A stretch of 64,000 nt of DNA from Dehalococcoidia bacterium (GTDB taxonomy: Bacteria > Chloroflexota > Dehalococcoidia > UBA2979). The position numbers and the translations under genes are program-made. Below, one piece after another: positions 9,736-20,950 of the stretch. The stretch lies in assembly GCA_009692685.1 (NCBI GenBank), contig SHYS01000003.1, forward strand, positions 1 through 64,000, given 5' to 3'. The notes below the pieces were generated by a model. The model was given only the letters and a program-made list of their open reading frames with translations. It did not search any database and was not told where the DNA came from. Within the stretch, counting starts at the first letter, position 1. Each line of letters opens with the position of its first letter.

Positions 9736-10608
9736 TCACCCCTGCGGTGTGCTGCGGGGACCACCCGGCTCGGGGAGGAAGGGCGTATCGCGAGCCTGGA
9801 GGAAGCCGCGGAAACCGCCGGTCTTGCGAGCCTCCTCCATGTGCTCGATGTCCGGACCGTCGTTGGAGGCCTGGACGATCGTGCTGAGGAAGGCGTTGAC
9901 GTTGAGGGCGTTGCGCAGCCCCATCGCCTCCAGGCCGTAGGTCGTGATCGCCTTGTTGATGCGTACGGCGTCTGGTGGGACGAGGGCGAGCCGCCTCGCG
10001 AGGGCGCGTGCGCGATCCATCAGCTGGTCGGCTGGGACTACCTCGTTGACCACGCCGATGCGTAGCGCCTCGGCGGCGTCGAAGTGGTCGCCGGTCAGGG
10101 TGTAGCGGTGCGCCGCTTTCCAGCCTGCGAGGGCGGCGAAGAGCACCGTCGAGTTGGAGATCATGCGGATCTCCGGTTGCGCGAAGACCGCGTTGTCGGC
10201 GGCAAGGGTGATGTCGCAGGCGAGGGCGTACCAGAAGCCGCCGCCGATGCACCAGCCGTGCACGGCGGCGATGACCGGCTTCGGCAGTTCCATGATGTGC
10301 ATGATCAGGTTGGGGTTCCGCATGGCCGACTTATAACCCTCGCGCAGGAAGAGACTCGAGGGCACGCGCGGCCGCGCGGGACCTTCGCCGCTGGCGATGT
10401 CGTAGCCTGCCGAGAAGCCGCGGCCGGCGCCGGTGAGGATGATCGAGCGCACGTCGTCGTCGGCAGCCGCGACATCGAGGGCGGCGTGCAGCTCTGCCTC
10501 GAGCGGCCTCGAGAGCGCGTTGAGTGCCTCGGGTCGGTTGAGGGTGATGGTGACGACGTGGCCGTCCTGCTCGTAGAGCAGGTGATCGAACGTTGGCGTG
10601 TCTGGCAT
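9736..10608 (-). CDS. Enoyl-CoA hydratase/isomerase family protein
   Basis: A crotonase-fold protein of 290 residues. The oxyanion-hole segment SAGYDIASGEGPARP is near 66-80 and HGWCIGGGFWYALACDITLA near 117-136. The family hydrates enoyl-CoA or carries out related CoA chemistry. The catalytic Glu positions are partly altered (PEIRMISNST), so the exact reaction cannot be called. It stands alone between the broken SDR gene and rnhA. The start is ATG 10606-10608. Confidence 0.9.
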   Translation of the reverse strand: MPDTPTFDHLLYEQDGHVVTITLNRPEALNALSRPLEAELHAALDVAAADDDVRSIILTGAGRGFSAGYDIASGEGPARPRVPSSLFLREGYKSAMRNPNLIMHIMELPKPVIAAVHGWCIGGGFWYALACDITLAADNAVFAQPEIRMISNSTVLFAALAGWKAAHRYTLTGDHFDAAEALRIGVVNEVVPADQLMDRARALARRLALVPPDAVRINKAITTYGLEAMGLRNALNVNAFLSTIVQASNDGPDIEHMEEARKTGGFRGFLQARDTPFLPEPGGPRSTPQG

Positions 10609-10712
10609 GTCGGACTCCCGCCGCTACCGCGCGCCTGTCTCGATGCGGCGCGCGCGGATTCTAGCGCGGGTGTGGTGGAATCGAGGTCGAGGAGCGCAAT
10701 CGAGCGGGCGTG

Positions 10713-11237
10713 CTAGACCTCGGCGCGCATGTAGGCGGTCGCCAGCGCGTCTGCGTACTCGTTCCAGAGCGAGCCGTCGTGCGCGCGAATCCACTGGATG
10801 CGCGCCTGCGGACGCTGCCGGGCCAGTGCGTAGGCCTCGCGCACCAGTTCCACGTTGGCTACTGGACCCGTGCTGCGCTGCCAGCCGCGTTTCTCCCAGC
10901 CAGACGCCCACTTCGTGATCGTGTCGACGATGAGGCGGCTGTCCGAGTAGACATCGACAGCGTCCGCAGGCGTGAGCAGCCGCAGGCCTTCGATCATGGC
11001 GGTGAGCTCCATGCGGTTATTGGTGGTGTCGGGGTCATGGCCGTGGAGCTGGCTGACGATCGCGCCGTCGCGGACGTAGACAACACCCCAGCCGCCGGGT
11101 CCAGGGTTGCCCGCGCAGGAGCCATCGGTGAAGACGCCCGTCTGCGGACCGTCCGAGTAGCGGGCCAACACCTCGCTGGCCGTGCGGGAGACCGGACGTA
11201 CCGATGGCGCGCGGCGGCCAGATCTGGAAGTGGGCAT
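10713..11237 (-). CDS. rnhA: Ribonuclease HI
   Basis: Degrades RNA in RNA-DNA hybrids. The four catalytic acids are visible: Asp38 (FTDGS), Glu77 (NRMELTAM), Asp99 (VYSDS) and Asp163 (NEYADALA), plus the loop His153. The 174-residue protein has an unusual basic/Ser-rich N-terminal extension of about 28 residues before the fold; a later start is possible, but no obvious one is present. Confidence 0.94.
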   Translation of the reverse strand: MPTSRSGRRAPSVRPVSRTASEVLARYSDGPQTGVFTDGSCAGNPGPGGWGVVYVRDGAIVSQLHGHDPDTTNNRMELTAMIEGLRLLTPADAVDVYSDSRLIVDTITKWASGWEKRGWQRSTGPVANVELVREAYALARQRPQARIQWIRAHDGSLWNEYADALATAYMRAEV

Positions 11238-11258
11238 CGTGCTCCGTGGGCCGGCGTG

Positions 11259-12794
11259 TTATTCGAGGCCGACGCCGTTGTACATCATCACGCCGTCACC
11301 GCTGAAGACGTCGCTCTCGAGGTTAGCTACCACGACGATGGGCTGGTCCGAGATGATGATTGCGCTCCCAACCCAGCCATCGGGGATGACGCTCTCCTCC
11401 CACTGTCTGAAGGTCCGTTCGCGTTCCACGATGACGGGTGGTGAGAGATGACCGCCGGGAAACTCCTTCGCGAAGTAAACGACGCGCACGTATGCCGTAG
11501 AGCCGTCGAAGGTGAGCACGCGGAACCAGGAGTTCCAGCCCTTTGTCCCGCCCCATGGGCCGTAGTTGCGGTTGAGGACCGGGAGTACCACCTGGCGTGA
11601 CGCATCGTTTGCGGTGAAACCGCGATAGTCCGCGAACGGTCCTTCGGGTGAGATCCGCTGGGCGACGACGGCGATCGGCTCGAGCGCCTGCATGCGGACC
11701 GTGCCCTCGAAGCGCGTGGGCAGGTGGTGGTCCGCCGGCAGGCAGCCGGTGGCCCCCGGCACGCGCAGATCGCAGTTCAGTGCGCCGGCGAACGAGATCG
11801 TGTGTTCAATTTCGACGCGGCCACCGGCGTCATCGTGGCCCTCGAAGAGCAACGTGACCGAGTTGGCTGCGCCCGGCTCCGCGCTCACGACGCGGAAGCG
11901 CGAGGACCACGTCGATTGCCCCTCGCTGCCGCCCCGGTCCGCGACCGGCAGCACCACGACCCGACGCAGCTCATCGCTGCCGAGCATGCGCGACGTGGCG
12001 AGACCGGCAGCGGATCGGTTGTGCTCGTCGACTGTCGCCATGGGAACCTGCGATTCGGCGCGCACGCCTGAGGAGGTTGCACGGGACCGGACGACCACCG
12101 AGCCCTGGAATCCACGCGGGACGGGGAGATTGTCGTAGTCCCGCAGCAGCGTGCCCCGAGGCCTTACGAGCCGCCCACCGTTCGGGCAACCTGCCGTCGG
12201 GCCCGGGGGATCGACGGCAGTCGCGACACCGGCGCCGACGGCGTAGAAGCTCAACTCGAAGCAGGCCTCGTCGGAGCTGCTGGTGTTCTGCACCGTGATG
12301 CGCGAGCCGATCGATTCGGTGTTGTCGACCAGCGGGGCGTACTGGATCGAGGAGCCGCCACCGAGGCGAAGCGTGTCGCCACCGATCTCGAAGTTGTTGC
12401 CGCGGAAGACGTCCTTGGCAAGCATGGCGACGAACGGTTGATCGATATTGAGGAATGCCGAGCCTCGGTAGCCGCGCTCGAGGGCGGTGGCGCTCTCCTG
12501 GAAGAAGGACCAGCCGCGGCCGCGTTCGATGCTGGCGCAGCGCGTGGCAGTGGGGCACCGCTCGGTAGCCACGGGGTCGCCACCGAGGTTGTAGAACGCG
12601 ACTTCAGCCGTGGCAGGCTGCGATCCAAGATTCTGGATCCGGATCCATGAGTTTTCGATACTGGCATCAAGGGCGTTTGCGGCCGAACGATCGTCATCCT
12701 GCGGCAGGAGCAGCAGAGCGAGGAAGGCAAGGATGAGCAGGACGAAGCGCGCACCCCGAAAGGAGCGCAGGCGCGCACGGAGAAGGCGACTCAA
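11259..12794 (-). CDS. Exported protein with repeated beta-sandwich-like units, function unknown
   Basis: I place the start at TTG 12792-12794, giving about 511 residues; the exact start is uncertain. A basic stretch and the hydrophobic segment FVLLILAFLALLLLP form a signal anchor, so the bulk is outside the membrane. The body repeats a similar pattern at least three times: SWIRIQNLGSQPATAEVAFY, WSSRFRVVSAEPGAANSVTL, and WNSWFRVLTFDGSTAYVRVV, each followed by Gly/Asp-rich turns. Paired cysteines (for example CPTATRC) suggest disulphides. I do not recognise the family; a surface adhesion or structural role is only a guess. Confidence 0.7.
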   Translation of the reverse strand: MSRLLRARLRSFRGARFVLLILAFLALLLLPQDDDRSAANALDASIENSWIRIQNLGSQPATAEVAFYNLGGDPVATERCPTATRCASIERGRGWSFFQESATALERGYRGSAFLNIDQPFVAMLAKDVFRGNNFEIGGDTLRLGGGSSIQYAPLVDNTESIGSRITVQNTSSSDEACFELSFYAVGAGVATAVDPPGPTAGCPNGGRLVRPRGTLLRDYDNLPVPRGFQGSVVVRSRATSSGVRAESQVPMATVDEHNRSAAGLATSRMLGSDELRRVVVLPVADRGGSEGQSTWSSRFRVVSAEPGAANSVTLLFEGHDDAGGRVEIEHTISFAGALNCDLRVPGATGCLPADHHLPTRFEGTVRMQALEPIAVVAQRISPEGPFADYRGFTANDASRQVVLPVLNRNYGPWGGTKGWNSWFRVLTFDGSTAYVRVVYFAKEFPGGHLSPPVIVERERTFRQWEESVIPDGWVGSAIIISDQPIVVVANLESDVFSGDGVMMYNGVGLE

Positions 12795-12949
12795 CGGTAC
12801 ACCACGACCCTCCCCCGCACCTTCGATGATACGCGCTGGCACAGCAGGGCCAACCCGGAGCGGCGGGCGACCTCGAGGCGGTGCTCCACGACCTCGACAC
12901 CCTCGCTGCCGCCACGCTACCATCGTATGCCCGCGCGGAAGCGGGGTGC

Positions 12950-13026
12950 CGGGGTGTAGCTCAGCTTGGTAGAGCGCGTCGTTCGGGACGACGAGGCCCG
13001 CAGTTCGAATCTGCGCACCCCGACCA
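12950..13026 (+). tRNA. tRNA-Pro (anticodon CGG)
   Basis: A 77-nt cloverleaf with encoded CCA. The acceptor stem pairs CGGGGTG with CACCCCG, the anticodon loop is TTCGGGA and the T-loop TTCGAAT. It decodes CCG. Upstream, TCGACA and TACCAT are separated by 18 bases, the same spacing as the other tRNA promoters here, but the match is weak. Confidence 0.96.
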
Positions 13027-13380
13027 TTTCGCTGGCGCACGTTTTCTGGTTCCGTCAGAGTCGGCCGGACACAACCCGAGGCAGTGGTACACTCGGCAGC
13101 GCGTGAACTGACGCGCGCGACGTGGTCTGACGGTACGGCGAGCCCCGTCTGTGCAGAAACAGTGCGACCGGGTCATGGCCCAGACCAAGCCTGCCCATCG
13201 GGCGATTACCGAGTGCAGATTGCGTCATCTGCCACAACAATCTGCGTGTTCCGCAGCAGAACTGGGAACCTTCCAGTCGGCCGTACGTTTCGTACGTGTA
13301 CTTAGTAGCGCACACGGCACGGTGCAGCCACGTTGGCGTCCGCCCACGAGAAGGCGCACCACCAGGATCGAGGTGCGGAG
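13027..13380 (+). other. 354-bp spacer with inverted repeats upstream of the TPR gene
   Basis: No convincing gene. A possible -10 box TACACT lies at 13088-13093. An inverted repeat GCAGATTG/CAATCTGC with 15 bases between the arms lies near 13215-13247. A perfect CGTACG-TTT-CGTACG repeat lies near 13283-13297. The segment may be a structured leader or operator region for the gene at 13381. A short open frame at 13151-13402 has no ribosome site and overlaps that gene, so I do not call it. Confidence 0.45.
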
Positions 13381-14337
13381 ATGGTTCAGGCAGAACGAAT
13401 GAATCGCAGTCACCGGGTTGATGCCGCTATTGCGTACGCTCTTGAGCGACGCTGGGATTTTGCTGCCGTGGAGAACCGTGGCCTCCTGGAGGAGGATCCG
13501 ACGGACGTTGAGAGCGCGAACCGCCTGGGCAAGGCCCTGACTGAGCTCGGCGACGTGACGGCGGCGATCGAGGCGTACGAACGTGCGGTCAACATCGACC
13601 CCACGAACGCGATCGCGCGCAAGAACTTGGTGCGTTTGCAGGAGCAGAAGAAGGCGAAGCGCCCCTCCCGGCCCGCACCGAAGGCGAAGGCACCTGCTGC
13701 CACAAGCGCTACGGGACGGCCCCGGCGCGTCGATGTGGCAACGGAGTCGCTACGCACGGCGCCACTGATCGAGGATTTCGGGAAGTCGGTAGACCTGACG
13801 CTGGCTCGCGTGAACGCGCGCGCGGCGGCGCAGGTGGCAGCGGGCGACCCCGGCGAGCTGGAGATCACCGCCAGCGGGGTCGCGGTAAAGACCAACGGGA
13901 CGCTGCTCGGCCACATCGACCCGCGCACCGGCCTCCGTCTGAAGCGCATGATCGAGGGTGGCAACAAGTACAGCGTGGTGGTGCTCCGCGTCTCCGCCGG
14001 GGACGTGGAGGTCCACGTTCGGGAGACGCATAAGCACCACTCGCTGGTGGGGCAGGCCTCGTTCCTCCCTCAGGCCGGCGACCTACGCCGTCGACGAGCG
14101 GCGTCGCGCGCGTACACCAAGTCGTCGGTGGTGCAGTACGACCGCACCGACGACGACGAGGACTACGACACCGACGACGAGGACGACGTGTGGCGTCCTC
14201 GGAGCACGTCTGGCTTCGACGAAACGCCCGCCGAGGCTGACGAGGACGACGAAGACTTCACGGCCGAGGACGACGAACCTGCGGGTGCTGATGAGGTGGA
14301 TGAGGTAGATGAGGTGGATGACGAGGACGATGACTGA
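13381..14337 (+). CDS. TPR protein with long acidic C-terminal tail
   Basis: A 318-residue protein starting at ATG 13381, preceded by GAGG 8 bases upstream. Residues about 15-75 form a tetratricopeptide unit (AIAYALERRWDFAAVENRGL, then LTELGDVTAAIEAYERAVNI). A Lys/Ala/Pro linker follows, then a compact globular part (GVAVKTNGTLLGHIDPRTGL, then KYSVVVLRVSAGDVEVHVRE), and from about residue 250 a tail of Asp/Glu runs. The globular part could be a small nucleic-acid or protein-binding domain; I do not recognise it. TPRs mediate protein contacts. Partner and role are unknown. Confidence 0.82.
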   Translation: MVQAERMNRSHRVDAAIAYALERRWDFAAVENRGLLEEDPTDVESANRLGKALTELGDVTAAIEAYERAVNIDPTNAIARKNLVRLQEQKKAKRPSRPAPKAKAPAATSATGRPRRVDVATESLRTAPLIEDFGKSVDLTLARVNARAAAQVAAGDPGELEITASGVAVKTNGTLLGHIDPRTGLRLKRMIEGGNKYSVVVLRVSAGDVEVHVRETHKHHSLVGQASFLPQAGDLRRRRAASRAYTKSSVVQYDRTDDDEDYDTDDEDDVWRPRSTSGFDETPAEADEDDEDFTAEDDEPAGADEVDEVDEVDDEDDD

Positions 14338-14413
14338 CGGGCGCCGCTGCGGAGCCAGGTAAATCGATTCCCAGCTGCGCCCAGGACGGGCGCCGCGCCG
14401 GTATCATCCCGGT

Positions 14414-15193
14414 ATGAGCCCGCCCCCGAGTCGTGGCGACCGTCCGCGCATCCTCGTCACCCGCGCCGAGGACGTGACCGACGAGCGCTGGGCGGACTAC
14501 GCCGACCGCATCACCTCGGCCGGCGGAACGCCGATCGAGATGTCACTCGCTGACTGGCACCACGGTGCCGTGCCTCCTGAGCACGACGGCCTGCTGCTGA
14601 CCGGCGGCGTCGACATCGATCCCGCGGTGTACGGCGAGCGGCGCTCCGAGCGCGTCACCGACGTAAACCGAGCGCGCGACGACTTCGAGCTGGCGCTGCT
14701 CCGTGCGGCCCTCGACAGGGACGTCCCGGTGCTCGGTGTCTGTCGAGGACACCAGCTTTTCAACGTCGCGCATGGCGGCACGCTGCTCCAGCACATCGAG
14801 GAGCGGGAGCCACATCGATCGCGCCGGGGGGCAGACGGCACGATCGAGTCGGGCTGGCACGATGTTGACGTGCGGCCGGGCACGCTGCTGGCGAGCGCCC
14901 TGGGCGTAAGGCGGGCGCGTGCGAACTCGCGGCATCACCAGGCCGTGACGCCCGAGCGCCTCGCCCCCGGCCTCGAGGTGGCCGCGACTACCGAGGACGG
15001 CATCGTGGAGGCGCTCGTCGCGCCCTCGAAGCGCTGGGCCGTGTCGGTGCAGTGGCACCCGGAACGTACGGAGGTCGGTGGCACGTTCGACGGCCTGTTC
15101 CTCGCCTTCGTCGAGGCGTGCGCCGCAGTCCGAGGCACCCCCGCCTACGCTGAGGACCCCGCTCCCGCTCACCCTGAGCCTGTCGAATGGTGA
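14414..15193 (+). CDS. Class I glutamine amidotransferase-like hydrolase (peptidase C26)
   Basis: Resembles gamma-glutamyl-GABA hydrolase (PuuD). The 259-residue protein has LLTGGVDIDPAVYGE at 61-75, the nucleophile Cys110 in LGVCRGHQLFNV, and the His215/Glu217 pair in VQWHPE. The family hydrolyses gamma-glutamyl amides in the cytoplasm. The last codons (HPEPVEW) are written by a REP-like repeat at 15170-15190, so the natural C-terminus was probably extended by repeat insertion. It overlaps the next gene by a few bases. Confidence 0.9.
   Translation: MSPPPSRGDRPRILVTRAEDVTDERWADYADRITSAGGTPIEMSLADWHHGAVPPEHDGLLLTGGVDIDPAVYGERRSERVTDVNRARDDFELALLRAALDRDVPVLGVCRGHQLFNVAHGGTLLQHIEEREPHRSRRGADGTIESGWHDVDVRPGTLLASALGVRRARANSRHHQAVTPERLAPGLEVAATTEDGIVEALVAPSKRWAVSVQWHPERTEVGGTFDGLFLAFVEACAAVRGTPAYAEDPAPAHPEPVEW
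15170..15190 (+). repeat. REP-like repeat, coding copy
   Basis: The stretch reads CACCCTGAGCCTGTCGAATG at 15170-15189. It shares the CCCTGAGCCTGTCGAA core with intergenic copies at 20751, 23860 (reverse) and 63911 (reverse). Here it forms the end of the amidotransferase gene and the start region of the next. Confidence 0.75.
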
Positions 15194-15708
15194 GTCAGAC
15201 GCCCGCTATCGAGGAGGACGCCCAACCCTTCCTCTACTTCGCGTTCGGCTCCAACCTCGACGAGGCGCGACTGCACATCCACTGCCCGTCCGCTCGGTTC
15301 GTGAGCATCGCGCGCCTGGCTGACCACCGCCTCGCGTTCACCATCGAGAGCCGGAACACCTGGCATGGGGGCGTAGCCGACATCCTGGCGGCACCGGGCG
15401 CCGAGGTCTGGGGGGCGCTCTGGGTGATTGCCGGGGAGCATTCGCGCGCCCTCGACGAGCAGGAGGGCGTTTTCCGCGAGCCGCCCGCCTACCGCTGCTA
15501 TCGAGTAACGGTCGAGACGCGCGCGGGCGACAGCGTCACCTGTCGCGCGTACCAGGTGGTGGCGCCGAACCTCGCCGGCATCACGCCATCACCCGCCTAC
15601 AAGGCCACCATTCTCCGCGGTGCGCGCGCCATCGCCCTGCCGCCGCCATACTTGGATGCGTTGTCAGCCATCGAGGACAACGGGCACGCGGGCGGCGCAC
15701 TAGGGTAG
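15187..15708 (+). CDS. Gamma-glutamylcyclotransferase-like protein
   Basis: A 173-residue protein with the family hallmark YFAFGSNLDEARL at 17-29 and the region SRALDEQEGVFREPPAYRCY, which should contain the catalytic Glu. The family cyclises gamma-glutamyl amino acids or peptides to 5-oxoproline. It overlaps the preceding C26 hydrolase, which also handles gamma-glutamyl bonds, so the two may serve one pathway (inference). The start could be ATG 15187 or GTG 15190; both lie in the repeat-derived junction. Confidence 0.88.
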   Translation: MVSQTPAIEEDAQPFLYFAFGSNLDEARLHIHCPSARFVSIARLADHRLAFTIESRNTWHGGVADILAAPGAEVWGALWVIAGEHSRALDEQEGVFREPPAYRCYRVTVETRAGDSVTCRAYQVVAPNLAGITPSPAYKATILRGARAIALPPPYLDALSAIEDNGHAGGALG

Positions 15709-15714
15709 GCGGCA

Positions 15715-16459
15715 ATGGAGCGCGTCGCCGAGTTCACCGATCCCCCGGCTGGTCGCGATCTACGAGAGCGTAAATGCCTACGCGCCGGGTACCCAGCCAG
15801 CCTTCTACGCGCAGCTCGCCGTCGAACTGGGCGCGCGCTCGATCATCGATGTCGGCTGCGGCACCGGACTGATCACGCGCGACCTCGCTGCGCGGGGCTA
15901 CCGGCTGATCGGTGTTGACCCTGCGCCCCGGATGATCCAGGTCGCCCGCAGTCGCCCGTTCGGTGACCAGGTGACCTGGGTTGTCGGCGGCGCGAGCGCG
16001 CTCGCGGCGTCGGACGCCGACCTCGCGATCATGTCCGGGCACGTGGCCCAGTTCTTCCTCACCGACGAGAGCTGGCATTACGCACTGAGTGCGATCCATG
16101 TTGCGCTGCGGCCGGGCGGTCACTTCGCCTTCGAAAGTCGTAACTCCGTCGCCCGCGAGTGGGAGCGCTGGACTCGTGCGGCGAGCTGGACCGTGGAGGA
16201 TCCAGCGGCCAGGCGCACCGAGGTGTGGTCGGAAGTCCACGAGGTACTCGACGGGATCGTGTCGTACGCGAACCACTACCGCTTCGTCGCGACGGGCGAG
16301 TAACTCGTCTCCCCGAACCGATTGCGCTTTCGCTCGCAGGAGGAGCTGACGCGGAACCTCGCCGGCGCAGGCTTCACGGTCGAACGTGTCTACGGCGACT
16401 GGGACCGTCGCCCGTTCGACTCGACGGCGCGGGAGCTGATCGTCGTCGCCGGGCGCTGA
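15715..16459 (+). pseudogene. SAM-dependent class I methyltransferase, frameshifted and carrying TAA
   Basis: It starts at ATG 15715 with MERVAEFTD, then an extra C in the run at about 15741-15745 shifts the frame. The proper continuation RLVAIYESVNAYAPG leads into motif I, SIIDVGCGTGLITRDLA. A TAA at 16301-16303 follows FVATGE and the frame goes on with LVSPNRLRFRSQEELTRNLA to TGA 16457-16459. The joined protein has about 247 residues, typical for small-molecule methyltransferases. Two lesions make it a pseudogene unless the sequence is in error. Confidence 0.8.
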
Positions 16460-16470
16460 CTCGGCTCGCC

Positions 16471-17037
16471 TCAGCCCATCTCGATCACGCACTCGGCGTG
16501 GTCGCTGCCCTCGATGGTGACCACCCCCACTCGGGTCACCTCGACGCCCGCGCCGAGTGCGTGATCGAGTCGGAGGAGGAGGCGTGCGCCAGGCTGCAAC
16601 CCCCACGTCGGCGACGCGGACCATCCCGAGGCGTGGGCGTACTCAAGGTGGAGGTCGCGGAGCCGCGTGGTGAGCGCGCGGTATGCAGGGGTGATCGTGG
16701 TTGAGTTGAGATCCCCGAGCAGTAGCCGCGGTTGCTCAGGCGTCGCGTCCAGGTGATCGAGGAGCTGGCGTACCTGACGCAGGCGCAGCAGTCCGGCGTG
16801 CGGCTTCGAGCGCGCGACGGGCGCCATCACGTGGACGTTCAGCAGCTCGAACATGCCATCGACCTGCGTGCGGAACGCACGCCGTCCTTCGAGCGGGAGC
16901 GCGTCGCGTACCGCCTCGGCCTGGGCCGGGCCCAGCTCCTGAAAGCACGCCACGTCCACGTCGAACTCCACAAGAAGGGCGCGCAGGGCATTCGGATCGG
17001 CGAGGCCTTCACGGAGATTGGCGGTGAGGATACGCAC
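16471..17037 (-). CDS. Endonuclease/exonuclease/phosphatase family protein, short form
   Basis: A DNase I-fold protein of 188 residues. Family active-site positions are present: Asn (RILTANLR), Glu34 (CFQE), the GDLNSTT motif, DHALG and the terminal SDHAECVI. Compared with ordinary members (220-260 residues) a stretch appears missing after DALPLEG, so the fold may be reduced. The substrate could be a nucleic acid, a phosphoester or a lipid head group; nothing specifies it. Confidence 0.78.
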   Translation of the reverse strand: MRILTANLREGLADPNALRALLVEFDVDVACFQELGPAQAEAVRDALPLEGRRAFRTQVDGMFELLNVHVMAPVARSKPHAGLLRLRQVRQLLDHLDATPEQPRLLLGDLNSTTITPAYRALTTRLRDLHLEYAHASGWSASPTWGLQPGARLLLRLDHALGAGVEVTRVGVVTIEGSDHAECVIEMG

Positions 17038-17041
17038 GATC

Positions 17042-18058
17042 TCAGCGTAGCGCGGGGATGACGGCCTCGCCCATCAGTCGGATCGAGCGCATGACGCGCT
17101 CGTGGTCCAGCCCGCCGAACGTTATCAGCATGCTGACGTACGTGACCCCGGCGGCTTCTAGGGCGCGCAGGCGCTCGATGAGCTGGGCGGGCGTGCCGAA
17201 GAGTTGCGAGCTAAGCAGCGCATCGTCGTCGGGCTCATCCTCCAGCGGCTGAACGTCGAGGACACCTCCGGTTACCCTCCCCGCCACGAGGGCGGGCACC
17301 GCGCGGCGCTGCCAGCGGGCTTCCGGAAGAATTTCACGCACCTCGGCGTCCGTCTCCGCGACGAAGGTGTGGCCGTGCGCGACGACATCGAGCGGTTCGT
17401 GCGCGCGCCCGTGGCGGGCTCGTGCCTGCTGGTACTCCGCGCGCTGTTCGGCAAGCCGTTCCGGGCCGAGCGCAACGGAGGTAATCGGCGTCATGCCGAG
17501 CCGCCCGACCAGCTCGATGGAGTCGGCGCTGGAGCCGGCGAGCCACAGCGGCGGGTGCGGCTGTTGCAGCGGCCGGGGCAGCACCGTGGTCGGGTGCGGC
17601 ACGCGCACGAACCGCCCGTCGAAGGTGAAGTCCTCCTCGGTCCACGCCTTGAGCAGCACTTCGAGGGACTCCTCGAAGGCGGCGCGTCCCTGGCTGACAT
17701 CGACGTCGAAGCGCTCCTGCTCGAAGGGCGCGAACCCCCGCCCAACGCCCGCGATAAACCGACCGCCGCTGAGCTGATCCACGACCGCCATCTCCTCGGC
17801 GAGGCGGAGCGGCTGCCATTCGGGCAGCACCGCGACGGCGGTGCCCACGCGCAGCGAGGTAGTGGCGCGCACGATGGCGAGCGCCTCGAGGAGCGGCGCG
17901 GGCGCCACGCTGAAGTCGGAGAAGTGGTGTTCGGCGATGAGGCAGAAGTCGAACCCCATCTCCTCGGCGAGGCGGGCCTGCGCCACGCTTTCCTCGAATG
18001 TCTCGCGCCACGGCCGGACGCCCGCGTTGGGCCATTCGAGGAAGAGACCGAAGTGCAT
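17042..18058 (-). CDS. LLM-class flavin-dependent oxidoreductase
   Basis: A luciferase-like TIM-barrel monooxygenase or reductase using FMN or F420. I start it at ATG 18056-18058 (MHFGLFLEWPN), with GGGAG 5 bases upstream, giving 338 residues. Typical segments are FCLIAEHHFSDFSVAPAPLL, LRVGTAVAVLPEWQPLRLAE and GGRFIAGVGRGFAPFEQERF. Substrate unknown. It is divergent from gyrA across a 220-bp spacer. Confidence 0.9.
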   Translation of the reverse strand: MHFGLFLEWPNAGVRPWRETFEESVAQARLAEEMGFDFCLIAEHHFSDFSVAPAPLLEALAIVRATTSLRVGTAVAVLPEWQPLRLAEEMAVVDQLSGGRFIAGVGRGFAPFEQERFDVDVSQGRAAFEESLEVLLKAWTEEDFTFDGRFVRVPHPTTVLPRPLQQPHPPLWLAGSSADSIELVGRLGMTPITSVALGPERLAEQRAEYQQARARHGRAHEPLDVVAHGHTFVAETDAEVREILPEARWQRRAVPALVAGRVTGGVLDVQPLEDEPDDDALLSSQLFGTPAQLIERLRALEAAGVTYVSMLITFGGLDHERVMRSIRLMGEAVIPALR

Positions 18059-18278
18059 GAGTGCTCCCGCTGTCATTCGCCGGCGTCGATGAATCGAGGC
18101 TAGAGCTTTAAGGCGCTCGAATGTCAACAGGAACTGAATGTGCTGGCACAGTCACCGGAGCCTCCTTGCGCACCGCATCACAAGCGCACAAGACGATTAC
18201 GTCCCACGCGCAACCTCGAACCCACCGCGGCCCGCGGGTACACTGATGGCACTCCCCCCATCTTGAAGGATTGTGCCC

Positions 18279-20720
<2,442 letters not shown>

Positions 20721-20750
20721 GGGGTCCGACGGGCCTCGCCGTCCCGGTGC

Positions 20751-20770
20751 GCCCTGAGCCTGTCGAAGGG
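20751..20770 (+). repeat. REP-like repeat (short form)
   Basis: GCCCTGAGCCTGTCGAAGGG, shared with the coding copy at 15170. It lies in the 230-bp gyrA-thiL spacer. Confidence 0.8.
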
Positions 20771-20840
20771 CCTTGCGCGCCGCGATGGGCGGTTGGGGTA
20801 CCTCTAGAGTGGCAGTTCGAAGCATCGATGAAAGCGACGG

Positions 20841-20887
20841 TTCCTTTCGGCCTGCTCAGGGCAGGCTCGACTCACCACGAACGGGCA
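20841..20887 (+). repeat. REP-like repeat (long form)
   Basis: A copy of a roughly 47-bp element that begins TTCCTTTCGGCCTGCTCAGG and ends CTCACCACGAACGGGCA. It matches 23778-23825 closely and 63794-63840 in reverse. The middle contains CCTGCTCAGGGCAGG, an imperfect palindrome able to fold. Confidence 0.8.
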
Positions 20888-20950
20888 CAAGGGGCTCGCG
20901 CCCAGAGCGCCCCTCGCCCGTGGACTCGCGACGCCGCCTAGACTTGAGGC

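Noticed and set aside
13151..13402. Short plus-strand open frame after tRNA-Pro
   Set aside because: No ribosome site, overlaps the start of the TPR gene and lacks any recognisable motif.
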